Positions 47,158 through 59,945 of a DNA stretch of 64,000 bases are shown here, in pieces. Each line of letters starts with the position of its first letter. Within the stretch, counting starts at the first letter, position 1. A program made the translations under genes and the position numbers. Source of the stretch: Auriscalpium vulgare (lineage: Eukaryota > Basidiomycota > Agaricomycetes > Russulales > Auriscalpiaceae); assembly GCA_019915015.1 (NCBI GenBank), contig JAHBBC010000033.1, positions 186,001 to 250,000 of the forward strand, in the 5' to 3' direction. The notes beneath the pieces are model-generated. The model was not told the origin of the DNA. It saw only the letters and a program-made list of their open reading frames with translations, and searched no databases.

Positions 47158-47296
47158 GACAAAGTATATCTTTCCCGACACGGTGAAGCCTGGTCGTATG
47201 TAATACTCCAACGTTCTATCTCATCCGTTCACTCAACTTGTCCGCGCAAAGGAGTAGATGATGCAAAATTACTCACCCGTGCGCAGAGCCTAACGA

Positions 47297-47714
47297 CTAC
47301 GCCTGAGGAGAAATGAGCTGCTCCGAGGGCAGGGTACACCACTCCGGGCGATCGACTGGAAAATGGCCCTTAGTGGCTGCAAGGAAGTTGTCGCGCATCA
47401 CCTGCACTGCATCCGTCTGAGGTCTCCGTCTTGCGATAAGAATGATTCTTGTAGTACCCAATGCTCCCGGGTAGGTGGAACTAGAATTCGTCCTTGCCAT
47501 CGCGAAAGTCTGCTTCAGTCAGAGAACAATGCAAGAAGGCTGAGGTCGACAGTCTCACAATTTGGAACGGGGACGTGCTTCTCCTCGAGGCTCGGAGAAG
47601 AGGTCGAGAGGGTCATCTCGGAAAGCACCATCTTCGACCGACTCGTTGGGAAAGAGAAGCGCTGGAAACGCCTTGCTCACGAAGAATGTACCCGCCAAGG
47701 ATAAGACAGTGCAT
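47297..47714 (-). pseudogene. second degenerate relative of the small acidic-protein gene
   Basis: It opens with MHCLILGGYILREQ, similar to MFIIVGGYILRRED. Its last exon frame ends with FLAATKGHFPVDRPEWCTLP, which aligns with FIAATGGKFSAENMVWRSLP, and VPVPNC before the intron matches LPIPNC. The middle needs at least one frame change, so it is probably a pseudogene. Confidence 0.5.
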
Positions 47715-47959
47715 TGGTATGTTGATAACATAATACGCGGAAAGAGAGTGAAGCAAGAGCACTTGAGTTGCAAACTTCGCCAGACGAGGAGTACCCACGG
47801 GTGAAAGACCGGAAACGAAGTCGATGGACATGCGGTAGCTAGGAGAAAGACAGCTAGGACGAGGATGCACCAGGAGGACACGCACCGGTGCCGCTCAGCG
47901 GCATGCACGTTGCCCAGCAGACTCATCAGCCAGGAAGGGTACTGTATCTCGTTTGGCGC

Positions 47960-48110
47960 AAAGCTCGCTCAACCTGGAGTTTGTAAACGTCATTTCAAGA
48001 GGGATATATTTCTGTAGGACTTTAAGAGAGGGGGAAGCCTGAGCAGATGAAGTGCACCTTTCGTTTGTACAGTAACAGAAATCGTCGGACAGGGATTTCG
48101 AGATGACTTG
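47960..48110 (+). pseudogene. relic of the 3' end of a third deaminase unit
   Basis: AGCTCGCTCxACCTGGAGT, then AAGCCTGAGCAGA, CCTTTCG-TTGTAC and AATCGTCGGACAG occur here in the same order as in the last codons and 3' flank of both deaminase copies (around 40610-40820 and 44360-44560). Only the tail is left, so the array once had at least one more unit. Confidence 0.7.
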
Positions 48111-48389
48111 TGTGGCATAGGAGACTGGGCACGGGGCGCCGAAGCGCCTCCCACGCTGTTCGCCATCCGGGCCCGCGATCTCCGAGTCCACCCACTACCG
48201 CAGCACAGTTATTATCATGGGGCGCCATGGCCAGCTCTCGCTCACCATCCAACATCCCTGCGGGATCGTTTCCTGATCCCTACCAATTTGAATCCCTACC
48301 TCCTGGTACACGAGCTGCCACGCTGGCCATGTCTTCATGTCGAGAGATGGGACGGGCATGGTCCAGGTTAAGGATTGCGGGCGACGATG

Positions 48390-49090
48390 ACGCAGTTGAA
48401 CGGTGCGCCAGACTTCGAATGTGTCTCTGCTTCGCTGACACCGTCTGCAGACCCGTGCGCGTGATGTTGTTGAACTGACGCGGCCCCGTCACGGTCCTGT
48501 AATCTATGCGCCGACAGCGGAAGCTATCCCTCCTCTTCCATCCGCAGCACCACCAGTTTATGATCCTTCGACCCTCGTTGACCGGTGGATGCTTGAAAGC
48601 AAGATGTGGCGGATGTCACGGGCGTTCTTGCGGCGTTGAGGTATTATAACGGACATTTGAGGAGTTGATCAAGGAGGCTCGCGCGCATGGGGATGCCGAT
48701 GGACGCCGTCACGGGCAGAGCACATTCTGCGTTGCCGGGGCGCACAAATCACGGCAAGAGTCTACCGATGCCAGCCCTCTCGGCGCAAAAGGGGCTTGGG
48801 TAGGGGCTGAGCTGCTCCCTTCGGTGCACACGGCGCCGCCTTACAACACAACAGTACGTCTTTTTTTGCGTCACACCGCACATGCGATGAATAGTTCTGC
48901 AGGGCGCCGATGAACCAATACCGCGACACTGCCTCGCTCACGGCGCGTTGAACAGCAAAGATCACTAGTCGAGCGAGTACGGTGAGTATGACCGGTGGAT
49001 CGTTCGCGTAGAGCATATACTGACGCCTTGGTTTAGATTCTGCGCAGCACGAGGAGATGAACCGGACAACCATACGAGCGCTGCGCAGCT
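48390..49090 (+). repeat. dispersed repeat R, copy 1 (most diverged)
   Basis: Blocks such as CTGACACCGTCTG, GCGCCGACAGCG and ATCGTTCGCGTA..CATATACTGA occur in the same order as in copies 2 and 3. No intact reading frame is found. Confidence 0.55.
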
Positions 49091-49279
49091 CTCCTCGAGG
49101 GCAATTGGGCTCGGGACCTGTACGGGAGTGGGCGAGGTACTCGTCCTGCTAGCCGTGCACCATCGCCAGCGCGGTTCGCACCATACACGGGCCATGACAA
49201 GAACACCGAATGTACGGTACTTGTACCTGTTTTTCCTGCTGGTACTCACATACGTCTCACACATCCAGTGTACTGTCAA

Positions 49280-50620
49280 CGTCTCCCGAAACTGCCGCCT
49301 GAGCCTCCAACCCATCCGCCCCACCAAACGGCACCGTCGCTCGGAATAGAGCCCCATGCCGAGACCGAACTCGCATGGCGCTTGTACAGACAGACGGGCT
49401 CGGGTATCGCGCGCGATGACGCAGGACGATGCGGGCGAATGGTGCGCGCACTCTAGATTTTCTGTCGGCCTCACTGACACCGCGTCTGTAGACCCCACGC
49501 ACGCAAACCAGGACCGCCGTCCCCGGCCCCGTCATGGTCCTGTGTTTGTTGCGCCGACAGCGAACACGCTTCCTCCTCTTCCCACCATCTCACGATCTTC
49601 ACCCTTGCTTACCGGCGCAGCTACATGCATCTCCCTACTGTGTCATTGGCCAGGATGTAGCGCACGCCGGGTGGAGCATGGCTGCTGCGATCTTCAGGCC
49701 TCCATGCTAGCACAGCTGATGGTCATTGATGAACGCGGGTGCCAGTCCGCGGCCTCGATAAGCAGTCGATTTTCTGCGATGAATTTAAGCTCTGCAGCGA
49801 CTCTTACCGCCTGCTTGCGTGTTTTCCGTTCCACGCCGGGAACGCGTCTCATTAACGGCGCGCTTACGAGCAAGCAACACCAGCTTCCAATGGGAGCAAG
49901 GTCAGCCTGGCCGGCAGATCGTTCGCGTACATATACTGATGCTCGATATTATTTCTGCGCAGCGCCAAGCGACGAGAGGACAAGTGCGACGACTGCGCTC
50001 TGCGATTCACAGCATGAGAGCAGCCTTCTGAGAAAGTTTCTCAGCGAAGACCATGGGCGAGTTCAGAATCCGTGGCGCTACACCAGATATGTCGTGGTCG
50101 TGGACCCCAACGTCATTGATATCGCAGTGTATAGGCGCGGCCGAGCGCAAGCTCAAGGCGCGTCGGCGTGTGCGAAGATGTGAAGCCGTTTCTACGCTTG
50201 CCGAAAGAGATAGACAACCTCGCGGGCGACACGACGCGAAGGAAGGCAGCGGTATCTGAAGGTTCTGCGATGGAGGACGAGGCAGGGAAGCGGCTCGCCA
50301 ATGTGCTGGGAACCGCAGTGACGAGGTGCGCAGGCATGCTATGCCCTCGCGCGGAGCGACTCGTTGGGCGGGCATGGCACACCGCGAAGCCAAAATTTGT
50401 CGGCGGTCGACAGCCACGGAAGAGCCGACTACGGAGGCTATGTAGGCGGCACACGAGTGTGAACTTTGAATGTACTGCTTTGAATTCCACATGTGTGCAA
50501 AGGGTTGCGGTGTGATATGTATTCATAAATATAATGGACTGTATCGCGAAGCTGAAGCAATAGAGCACTCAATATGGGTTCAATACTGTCCGTACCGTGA
50601 CTCAAGGCAACGGTACCCGT
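49280..50620 (+). repeat. dispersed repeat R, copy 2
   Basis: Strong collinear similarity to 58400-59815. Shared blocks include GACGATGCGGGCGAATGGTG, GCGCGCTTACGAGCAAGC and AACACCAGCTTC. A coding-like piece (WRYTRYVVVVDPN) lies near 50075. The identity of the ancestral gene or element is unknown. Confidence 0.7.
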
Positions 50621-51110
50621 AAGTACAGCAGACGGTGTTTCCTATATGTACACAAGCAAATTAATCAACACCAGCTCCAGCGCATTCAGGTCACAGTCGG
50701 GAAGCACAACTGGCAATGGATGGGTACAAATCAATCAAGCTGCGATTATGGCATGGAGAAGTAGCGCGCGAGACTTCACCAACTACTTTGTCCACCTCGA
50801 CATCGGCCACAGATCCATCACGGCCAAATCACGGCTGCGCCCTGACCTTGCCTTTACGCGGCTGCTTGCGCGGTGCCGGCTTGGAGCGGTGTGGCCCTGC
50901 GTCCGAGGAGATATTATCCGAGTCGGATGTATCGCCAATGTGCGGTTTGTAGGGACTGGATGCTTCATCGGATTTCTGAGGCGACGACAAAGGCGCGTTC
51001 AAATATTTGACCTCCTTCTGACGGCGTTCCCGATACGAGCGCAAGGTGGATTCAGTGTCTTTGATTGCATCCTCCTGATCTCCAAAGCACTTATCAACAA
51101 CGTGAGGCGG

Positions 51111-52089
51111 CTAGAAAGAGAGCAACCATACCGAAGGATTAGCAGGAGGCACATAATTGGGTTCTGGCTGCATGAAGGAAGGCTGCGCCTCCGTCTGGAC
51201 GTCGGCCGAGGCAAGTTGCAGAGCATGCAACAAGAGCGGGTGAACCTTGAGATCCTTCCACTTGCCAGTGAGCATAGGCTCGCAGAAGTATATGATGTTG
51301 AACTTGGGAAGATCGTCCTCACTCATGAAGACCTCGGGTATGTCGTCATCCTCCCGCCGCCGCTTCTGGGATGACGGGCCAGGTTCAGGCTGAGGATCAG
51401 CAGCGCGCGGCTGCCCTCCTTCGCCGTGAGCCTCAGCCTCATCACTGGAGCCGTTCTTGAGCTTGATTAGAGTCCAGAAGAATCCAAGGCTGAGAAAGGC
51501 GTAGATCTCCCTGCCCCCCAAGCTGCGAAAGGCAAACTTCGCCTGCCAGCGCAGCTGAAGGAGGTGTGGCACCATCTTGCTGGCGCAATACAATTTAAAT
51601 GATGGTGAATCCCACTTTCCGTCTTCTTCGGCTTTCACTTCCCAGGTGAACGCGAGAGTCGCAGGTCCGCTGGTGTCGTTAAATGGCGGATCACCACGGC
51701 GGGCGAGGAAGGTTGAGTAGTCGGGAATTCGATGTTTGCGAGAAAGGGGTTCTTCGGTGATGGGGTCGACGGTATCCAAGAAGACCCTTTGAGGGAAGGG
51801 CGCGAAGCTTGAGCCTTGAACATGCATGGAGAGACAGTAATGCTTGAGAATGTGATCGACGAGGGGGTAGTATCGATCCTCGAGCCAGCTGTGCTTGAAC
51901 GCCTCGAGGGCAAGGCATGAGAGTTCGTCCTCGAACTGTTTAACGCGTATGACGATGTACTAGGAGTCCGCAAAGCATCAGCAAGTGAACACTGTCGCAA
52001 GATCAACAAGCCTTCGGAGGGCCACCTATGTTTCTATCTTGCTTGAGCTGCTGGTAGGCAGGATCATCATTGGGATCGAGAGCTGCCAT
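51111..52089 (-). CDS. PD-(D/E)XK nuclease-like hypothetical protein
   Basis: The main exon runs from 51985 to 51111, beginning after a CTCCTAG acceptor with YIVIRVKQFEDELS. A short first exon starting MAALDPNDDPAYQQLKQ at 52089 is likely, but its donor phase does not fit cleanly, so the N-terminus is uncertain. The core has HRIPDYSTFLARR, then about 20 residues later FTWEVKAEE, which is the PD...ExK signature of the restriction-endonuclease-like fold; then ASKMVPHLLQLRWQAKFAF. A Glu/Gln/Pro-rich hydrophilic region with a KRRRED basic cluster (possible nuclear signal) and a C-terminal SVWLLSF follow. The activity is inferred from the motif only. It is head-to-head with the gene at 52446. Confidence 0.65.
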
Positions 52090-52445
52090 AACCGGGAGAG
52101 GCAGCGGTGACTGAAGAGGCGATTGCGGAAGAACGGGGGAGATTCGGTTTATATGCGCAGCGGGCATCCATTGTCCCGCAACACATGGCCTGGCTATTCA
52201 TGGTTCTGTTATCGATGGCCGTTAGGCGTCGGCCGGACGCGGACGAGTCAAGCTGCTGGTGCTGCATTGTTCAGAGCCGCCTGGGCCCTGAGAGTGAGAG
52301 CCATCGGACGACGGAGAAGCTTGCGCGTTATGCGCGCGTGTCTCTGTCCTTTGGCACGTGATGCATGCAACCTCGTCGATTGGCCTCTCCATCCACCCTC
52401 GTCCGCTCGCCCCCAATCGCTCATTGACATCATTCACCATCCAAC

Positions 52446-52996
52446 ATGCTCACTCCACGACAGCCGCCAGGCATATTCGAACTCGGCCCTGACGGCGATT
52501 TCACACCACGAGCAAAGGCAGCGCGCCGGGACGTGAGTTGCCAACTTCTCATGCCTGCCACTGACGCAAACGTACGATTTTGCAGTACCGCCAACAGCGC
52601 AATGCATACAAGGTCCCTTTCGACCAACTTCCGGCGGCCTATGACGTACAAGAGAACCCACACGCGCCGAGGCTTTGCTTCGGTCTCGAAGTAACATACA
52701 CCCAATTCGTCGACTTTGCTGTTCACCACCACCTCATCACGGGCCCTCCTCCACCTCCCGTTGCGTGGGTTCGATGCGCCAAAGAAGTGCTGGACTATCT
52801 GCGGGACCAAAGTGGAGGTGAGATGGGGGCAGAACTATCCTTTGCGCTCGACTTCGACAAGTTGGTGATCACCCTCTATTCCAACTACACGATGGAGGAA
52901 TATCGGTATAGTGAGGAGGATGAGAAGGACGTCATTGAGGTTGTGCAGCGGGAGTTCGGGACCGACGAGCCATTCCGGTGGTATTGGCCTGCGTGA
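52446..52996 (+). CDS. hypothetical protein, 165 aa, two exons
   Basis: Exons 52446-52532 and 52586-52996 are joined in phase 0 by a 53-nt GTGAGT..TTGCAG intron. The protein begins MLTPRQPPGIFELGPDG, has a PFDQLPAAYDVQENP block, and ends with an acidic segment (YSEEDEKDVIEVVQREFG) and WYWPA. No family is recognised. Its start is 356 bp from the start of the divergent PD-(D/E)XK-like gene, so the two may share a promoter. Confidence 0.7.
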
Positions 52997-54289
52997 CGCG
53001 ATCTATGCATAGGTGCGTGGCTCGAGTCTTTATCCTCTCAGCAGTACTCACGCACCATCCGCAGTTCATCACTGGCCTGCACAGCCTCAGTCAATATCAT
53101 TTGGCTTTGTGTATATTATCATACCTTCGCTGTCACGCTCTGCGAATGTCAGTTTCTGGGTTTCTGACGGTTAGCATCATCGCGCTGAGCAGCCACCCAG
53201 CCAGGACTGCCCGTGCACGTGCACTAGATGGCACGGCGCTGGTGTCGTCGAGGAAGACTGGCGTAGGTCTAGAACCAGAGCGGCAAGACATCTCTCCCTT
53301 CGCGCGACTGTTCCAAGATCCTTCGATTATCCTTGACACAGCGGGCGGTCTACTGTGTCGGCGGCAACATCAACTCCTCGAATGCTCTACACGGCAATAA
53401 GAGAGATCGCGCGCTTGGAGGTCATCGGCATCGGCGGAGAACATTCAGTGCGAGCGTTGCTTGCAGGTGCGACAAGAAACCGGCGGGCGGGGGTCTGCTG
53501 GGCTTGGGCACTAGTTGGTACGCACTTTGTGAACGTTCTGCGCCTAACAATTTATCAGATTGTCCCCACAGCGAAGCCTCAATACGCTCCAGCCCTGCCT
53601 CGCGCGCGCGCAAGGCGTCAATGTTGACGGCCTCCCTGGCTGTTCTCCATCCCATCGCTCTGACCGCACAACTTCCTCGCCCACAGCACGTGTCGGAACA
53701 GGCCAAGTCATCTTTGACAGGATCCGCCAGTTCATTAGCGCGCTGTGCTGGTCCTTTTCACCACCGGATCTCCTGATCTTGGATCAATGCTTGGACCTGC
53801 CTGGATCGGAAGCTGGGGGCACGCACGGACGCATGGTGCGTCTGATTGACCAAATGACATGGCGCTCGCGTGCTCACCTTTCGCCTAGCTCAGCACTCTG
53901 TGCTTCGTTGACACGGCGACGCTCGATGTGCTGGAGGCCTTATCGCCCCTCAAATGCTCGCGCAGAAAAACACCCACCACCGTCGACGGAGGAGTTGCTC
54001 GGACTTGGCTGCGAGGTCGGGGATGTGCATGGGGATGTGTATCGTAGGCGAGGATGCCCAGGCCGCAGGGCGATCGTCGGTAGCGCGAGAGCTTTGCGCG
54101 CTGCTCGACCCGTCGCAGGAAGGCTGAGGACTACATCGCATGGACAGGAGAACGCTGGGACGCGACCGCAGAAATAATGTAAGTGATATCATGAAAACAC
54201 CCCGGCCTTAAATCTCACCGCCTTCCGTCTCTCATCAACACAACCCACACCTTCGCAACTGCAAATAAATATGCAGGCTGCCGGTGGGT
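52997..54289. other. intergenic, no supported gene
   Basis: Only overlapping Ser/Arg-rich frames without domains are present. Confidence 0.35.
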
Positions 54290-54684
54290 ATTTCCTTTGC
54301 TCCAGGCGACCCACATCCACACTATCCTTCAGCGTATCAACTCCGACGTCGTGAACCCGGCTCATCGACCTCATCCTCGACCCCATCCTCGCAGAGCTGG
54401 CAACCGGGCCCGCCGTCACCGCCATGGCCCTCACAACGCCCCTCCTCCAGTGGCCCGTCGGCAGGCGTGGCTGTCACAGTCGGCGACGTGCTCGCCACGA
54501 TCCGCGCAGGGCTGAAGAAGAGCGTGAGGTGGCTCGAGTTGAACACGCTGTCCCCGGACGTGTGCGCTCGAACACGTACAAGGCGCGCGAGGCGGTGGAC
54601 CCGACGCATGCTACCAAGAGTGTACGGCGCGTGGACGTCCTGTGCGGGCGCGCGATCGTGGAGGGGCTAGCGCGTACAGCGTAG
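54290..54684 (+). pseudogene. probable DUF6699-type gene relic
   Basis: Pieces in different frames read VTVGDVLATIRAGLKKSVRWLE and then, after a frame change, VRRVDVLCGRAIVEGLA with a stop at 54684. This order (TVGDVL-I near the start, RRVDxLxGRxxxxGL at the end) resembles the DUF6699 domain common in Basidiomycota. The frame is broken between them, so I call a relic. The family assignment is from memory of the motif. Confidence 0.45.
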
Positions 54685-57600
54685 GACGGTTTGCGGCTAG
54701 TTCTGTTACAATCAGCCGCCGCAGCCGCGAGGAGAAGAGGAGAAGACGAACGAGCATCGTCCTCGACGAAGCCAGGACGGGCACGCGAGTACATGTCGCC
54801 ATTCATTCGATGCGCTGTCCTCCTTTGACGCCCTGATGTTGCTTCGCCTTGTCTTTACCGTCTACTTATTCTGGTCCACTTGAACTTATCTCGTAGTCCT
54901 TGCATATACCCATATCTTACGCACCGTCACGATGTTTCGAGAATTTGGCAAAGAAAGTAGAGAAAGGGTACCGAAGAACTGTTATCTTCAAGCAGACGCA
55001 ACAGCGGCTGCGGTCGACATGGGTGGCTGCATGCCCCACGTGGCGCGCCTCCGAGCTTCCCGATGCCGTCTCCCGCGACCTTCATCTCGGACTCGTAGCC
55101 TTTGCAGAGTCTATGCATATTAGATCTGGCTGGGAAAACGCGGCGTCTCCAGAGACTATGCATACGGCTGAGATTTGGAGAGCTGACGCAGGGCCGACAA
55201 CTACAAGGCCCGGCGACGTTGTGGCGGCCACGTGCCCGTAGACGCTCTGCTTGTCCGAGTCGGTCCTCATCGATCATCGTCCGACAGGCTCTTGAGCACG
55301 CCTCACAGACCAGCCGCTGCTCCTCGCCCTCGTCCCTGCAAGTCGACCCCAGCCCATCTCAAACAGAATTTTCCCTGTGTGTTGCACGCCGGCGATGTTG
55401 GCCATGGGTGCCAGTTGACCGCGACAGCCTTGGTCGTTCATGACGGGTCGATCTCGCGTGCTGTCCAACGGTGCGCCGTACTTACACCGTCGTTCTTCCC
55501 TGTGAAGCTAATCTCACTACGTCCAGGATACTCCTGATCGGCCACTCAAGCCTTTGCCCCTCGCCCATGAACCCTCCGCGGCGAAGCCCTCGCTGAAGAG
55601 CCGCTGGGCGCCCGACGAGAAGGGCCGCGCGACTATGCCGTCGTCTCGCCTCCCAGCTCCAGGTCGTCCGCCTCGAGCGCCAGCGCTCCGCAACGCACAT
55701 GCGCTTCGCCTCGCCTCCATGGCCGTCTTTTCCAGGCCGCCCCGCCAGGCGCAAGCAGAAAATACTTGCGTGAAAACTGGCGGGCCGTCTGCGCGCCGTT
55801 CCCTCCGTCAGCAACGAGGTATCGCATATGCAGCACGGCAACTGCTCACCGGCGCGACGGAGGAGAACGACTTGCAGCGCACGTGCGGGCGCAGGGTTTA
55901 GTGCGAGCAGCTCCAGTCGGAGCTGCTACTCCTCGCCAGCTGTCGGCGCGAGGTCGCCGTCCGCTATCTGACGTCAACTCGAGGACCTTACCCACCTAGT
56001 GCGGCGAGCTCTGATGTGCACACCATCGCCTATCGCCCCGAGCCTTGCGTCTTCGCCAAGAGGGCCGTGTCCGGCTCGCTGCAAGGCTGGAGGCGGGATT
56101 CGACGCGCGGCAGGCTTTTATAGCCGCCTCCTCTGATCCTCTCTGATCTTCCCACCGTTGTCGGTTACCAGAATGCCGTCGAAGCGCCCACGCACGCAGT
56201 TCGGGAGGGTTGTCTCTTACCGATCACAGCTAGCATTCCTCGCTCTGGCCGCAACCCTAAGCTCAGCCGCCTTCAAGGCCATGGTGTATTGTCAGGGTGC
56301 ATTACGACAGATCGGACGGTGCGTCGTACGCCTCCAGCGTCTCTTCATTCTTGAGCTGATGCCGATATTCAGCATAGATCCTGACCGCGCTCTGCCACAG
56401 CGTCCCTCCTCTCCTTTCCCCCTCGCCCTACAGACCACCTGGCGGTCATGGCGCAACCATCCAGGCCTAGTCGATGTTCTGCGTTGCCGGAGAGACGATC
56501 TACTCTGTCTGCTGTGCCGTTAGAGGAAATGCGGGACGCTGCGCACGTCGTTGGATTTCGCGCCGAAATGGCTGCCGCACACACGGTCTGGGCACGCGGG
56601 GTGGAACTGGCAACGCGCTCCGCAGATGCTCAGCTGGCCGCTGCCTGCATACATCGGGCCGCGGAAACTGAGAAATGACTTGGTATGTGATATAGATCGA
56701 GGAAGCGTTGCCGTATTGACTATTTGCTTGCATCTCGTGCAGCACGCGTTGGGATCTGGCGCTCACCAACTTGTTCAAGCACGCGCGCGTGAAGGTCGGC
56801 CGGTACAGAGCACGCATACAGGTTCTCTGCACTGTTGGAGATACACGTGGACAGAGTCAATGAAGAACCACAAGATGTCCCGCACACGATCAGTAATTCT
56901 GTGCGCGTCGAAGGTCGTCCGGCGCACGCAGCTCGCAACCTGCCAAGCATCCGAGCATTCATTCAGCGGGACAACTCACTCTACGTCTGTACAAGTAAGC
57001 CTGGCGAAGGAAAGCCAAGTGAACTTTCCACCCGCGACTTCTGCCTCCCTTCCTCCACGACGCCGCAACTAGGGTTCTGCCGTCGTCTCAGCCCCGAGGC
57101 TGGCTCTCCTCATCTCTCTGGCGCCTTGCTCGTCGCCCCATCGCCCGTCGCCAGCTGGGAAGTGCCGGCGCTCTCCATCGTCCTCCGCCACTCCGTGAGC
57201 CAAGCCACGCTCGTCTTCGACTTCAGACCGCCACCACCATCCCCTCAATCCCACCGGCACTCATGCCCATGCTCCAGCACTTCGAGCCGCCCATCTTCCA
57301 CTCTGCCTCTCGCTCGCGGGCGCATTCGGCCCGTGGACCAAGTGTAGACTTCAACCACATTGGTGACCCTGCGCTGTTCACGACGGCGACGTTCCTCCCC
57401 GGAGCGTGCACGCGCACGCTGCTCGAGCACGCGTACCCGGACAGCCCGCAGAGCAAGATACCTGCGGGGCACTTCCCTCTGGCGCGCAGTTCCTCGACAG
57501 CGCGGACTGGGCGCCGGTCGGCCCGTTCCGCCGAGCTGTTCGGGGACGGAAGCCTGTACACCGGGCCACATGCTCGGCGACGTCGACCTGCTCGCCCCAC

Positions 57601-57961
57601 GTCTTGCGGAGTGTACCTCGCAGGGGACAGCGCGCATGGCTGGCGCATTGTTACACGCGAGGCGCAGATCGCAGGCTATCATGTGCCGGGGTCGGACGTC
57701 GATTCCTGCGCGCATGAGGATGCGTGGCAGGCGGAGGAGCAATTGGGTGGACCCGAGGGTGCAGGTGCTGCTCGCACATGATGAGCAGATGGACGAGGAG
57801 AACCGCGGTGGGGTCATTCCGCCGCTGTCTGCTGCTGTGAGTAGGCGAATCGCGATAGGTGACGGACATTGTAAGTTGTGTGAGATCGTATGGTTAGGAA
57901 AGGTGAGCATTGGATGCGTAATGTGAGTAGCACTTGTCTGCGCTAGCCACTTGACCGTCGA
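54685..57961. other. 3.3-kb region without a supported gene
   Basis: Many overlapping frames reflect the high GC content. Some pieces look coding-like (57263-57926, several frames) but need repeated frame changes and show no domain, so at most decayed genes are present. Confidence 0.4.
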
Positions 57962-58012
57962 GCACTGGTCTTGAGAACCGTGTCGAGGGAGTCCTTTGTT
58001 GAACCGAGCAGG
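57962..58012 (-). pseudogene. fragment of the secreted-protein gene (exon 3)
   Basis: About 50 bp match 36318-36366 closely. Translated on the minus strand it gives GSLLGSTKDSLDTVLKTSA, against GSLLGATEDSLGTVLKTSA in the intact gene. Flanks are unrelated. It lies about 390 bp before repeat R copy 3. Confidence 0.75.
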
Positions 58013-58399
58013 GATCCTTGCGGCTTTGGCTTTGTCGCACAGGGGAGGAGCGCGTCGGTCCCTGCTGCTTCCACGAGAAGTAGAGCGCCGAGGCCCCTCG
58101 ACTTGCCGCTCACCAAGTTCAGTTCTGGACCGACGCCAGCATATGAGAGTGACGCACCAGGTGGACTATCAGTGCGTCGGTTGCACTTATCATGGCACAG
58201 TCTGTTGTGCTCTGCGTGGGGATTTGATATCCAAGACGGCGTCGAACAGCCCAACGCTCGGAGGGACTTGCGCGACGTACGGACCTTCGATTCGAAGCCT
58301 GACGCGGCCTGACGGTTGCCAGCAGAAAGCCTGCATTAGTCTGCATCTCAGATCGATAGATAAGATTGGTGGTAAGATCTAGATCAGGGCCTCGAGTGC

Positions 58400-59815
58400 C
58401 GATGGCGACTACCACCCCATGGCCATCCGCGTCACCAAACAGCACCGTCCCACAAGATCCGTCCCACAAGGTTAACAGATTCCCGTGCCGATGCCCGAAC
58501 TTGCATGGGGCCTGTACAGAGACGGGCTCGGGAAGCACTAGGATCGCGCGCGATTGACGCAGGACGATGCGGGCGAATGGTGCGCGCACTCTGATTTTCT
58601 CTCGGCCTCGCTGACACCGTCTGTAGACCCCGCGCGCAAATTTCAGGACTTACACCGCCGCCACGGGTCCGCCATGGTCCTGTGTTCGGTGCGCCGACAG
58701 CGGACACGCTTCCTCCTCTTCCCACCATCTCAAGATCTTCAACCTTGTTTACCGGCGGACACTTGACCGTGCTATATGCATCTCCCTGTCGTGCCATTCG
58801 CTAGAATGTAGCGCGTGGCGGGCACAGCGTGGTCGCTGCGATCTTGAAGCCTCCATGCTATAATGGCTGATGCACGCGATGATGAACGCGGGTCTACCAA
58901 GCGTCCTGCCGCGGCCTCTCGGATGCGTCGACTTCTGTCGGACGATGTCTACCTGCCGTGATTCCTAGCTTTGCGGCAACTCTGACCCCCTGGTTGCGTG
59001 TTGTCCAATCCACGCAAGGAACGCGTCTCATCAACGGCGCGCTTACGAGCAAGCAACACCAGCTTCGGGGGCGAGCGTAGCGGGAGCAAGGTCAGCACGG
59101 CCGGCAGATCTTGTTCATGCACATACTGATGCTCAAGGTTATCTCTGCGCAGCACCAAGAGAAGATCGAACAATTGGGGCGACTGCGCTCGGCGACTCGC
59201 AGTTTGTGAGCAACCTATCTCATCGAAGACCATGGAGGGCGAGTGCCCAGAGTATGCGTGGCGCTACGCCAGGTATGTCGTGGTCATGCACTGCATCACA
59301 CATTCGCTTACTGATGTATGTGATGTATGATATTACTGTGTATAGGCGCGACCCGGGGGCACAAGCTCAAGGCTCGTCAGCGTGTGCGATGGCATGCAGC
59401 CATCACGATGCAACAACGAAGTAGCCGACCTCCTGGCATGCCACACGACGCAACGGACGGCAGGGGTATCTGCGGGTGCTGGAATGGAGGACGAGGATGC
59501 AGGCATGTGTTTGCGATGTGCTGCCGTCCGCAGTGACGATGCGCGCAATGCCCTCGCGCGGAGCGACTGGTTAGGCGAGCGCGCGGCCAGACGTTGCCCG
59601 CCCGGGGCCGACAGCCGGGGGAGAAGGTCAAGCGACGGAGACTGGGGACTTGCTAGGGACTCACGAGCCGCGAACTTCGAGCGAAGTATTTTCAATGCAA
59701 GGGCAGCGGTTGTCGCATCAATTGATAAATATGATCATTTGTATGTATACTTCTGGGTATGTATTCGTTCAAAATTGTCCGCTACGTGAAAGCAACGCGA
59801 CCCGCAAGTAATTGC
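58400..59815 (+). repeat. dispersed repeat R, copy 3
   Basis: Collinear with copy 2 over about 1.4 kb, including the GCGCCGACAGCGGACACGC block, the arginine-rich middle and the final GTCCG..ACG..CCCGYAAGTA block. No open gene is present. Confidence 0.7.
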
Positions 59816-59945
59816 ATTAGGTTCACTGAAATGTACGCTAGTAAATTGACATTGTACGCCTGCACACGCGTCCACTGTGGGTCAATTGACCTGCAGCATT
59901 GAATCAGCACTTGCTCACACAGAAGGAAACATGAAAGCACATACC

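Noticed and set aside
50646..51374. 242-codon plus-strand open frame.
   Set aside because: It overlaps the PD-(D/E)XK-like gene antisense, and the minus-strand frame has the motif and better protein character.
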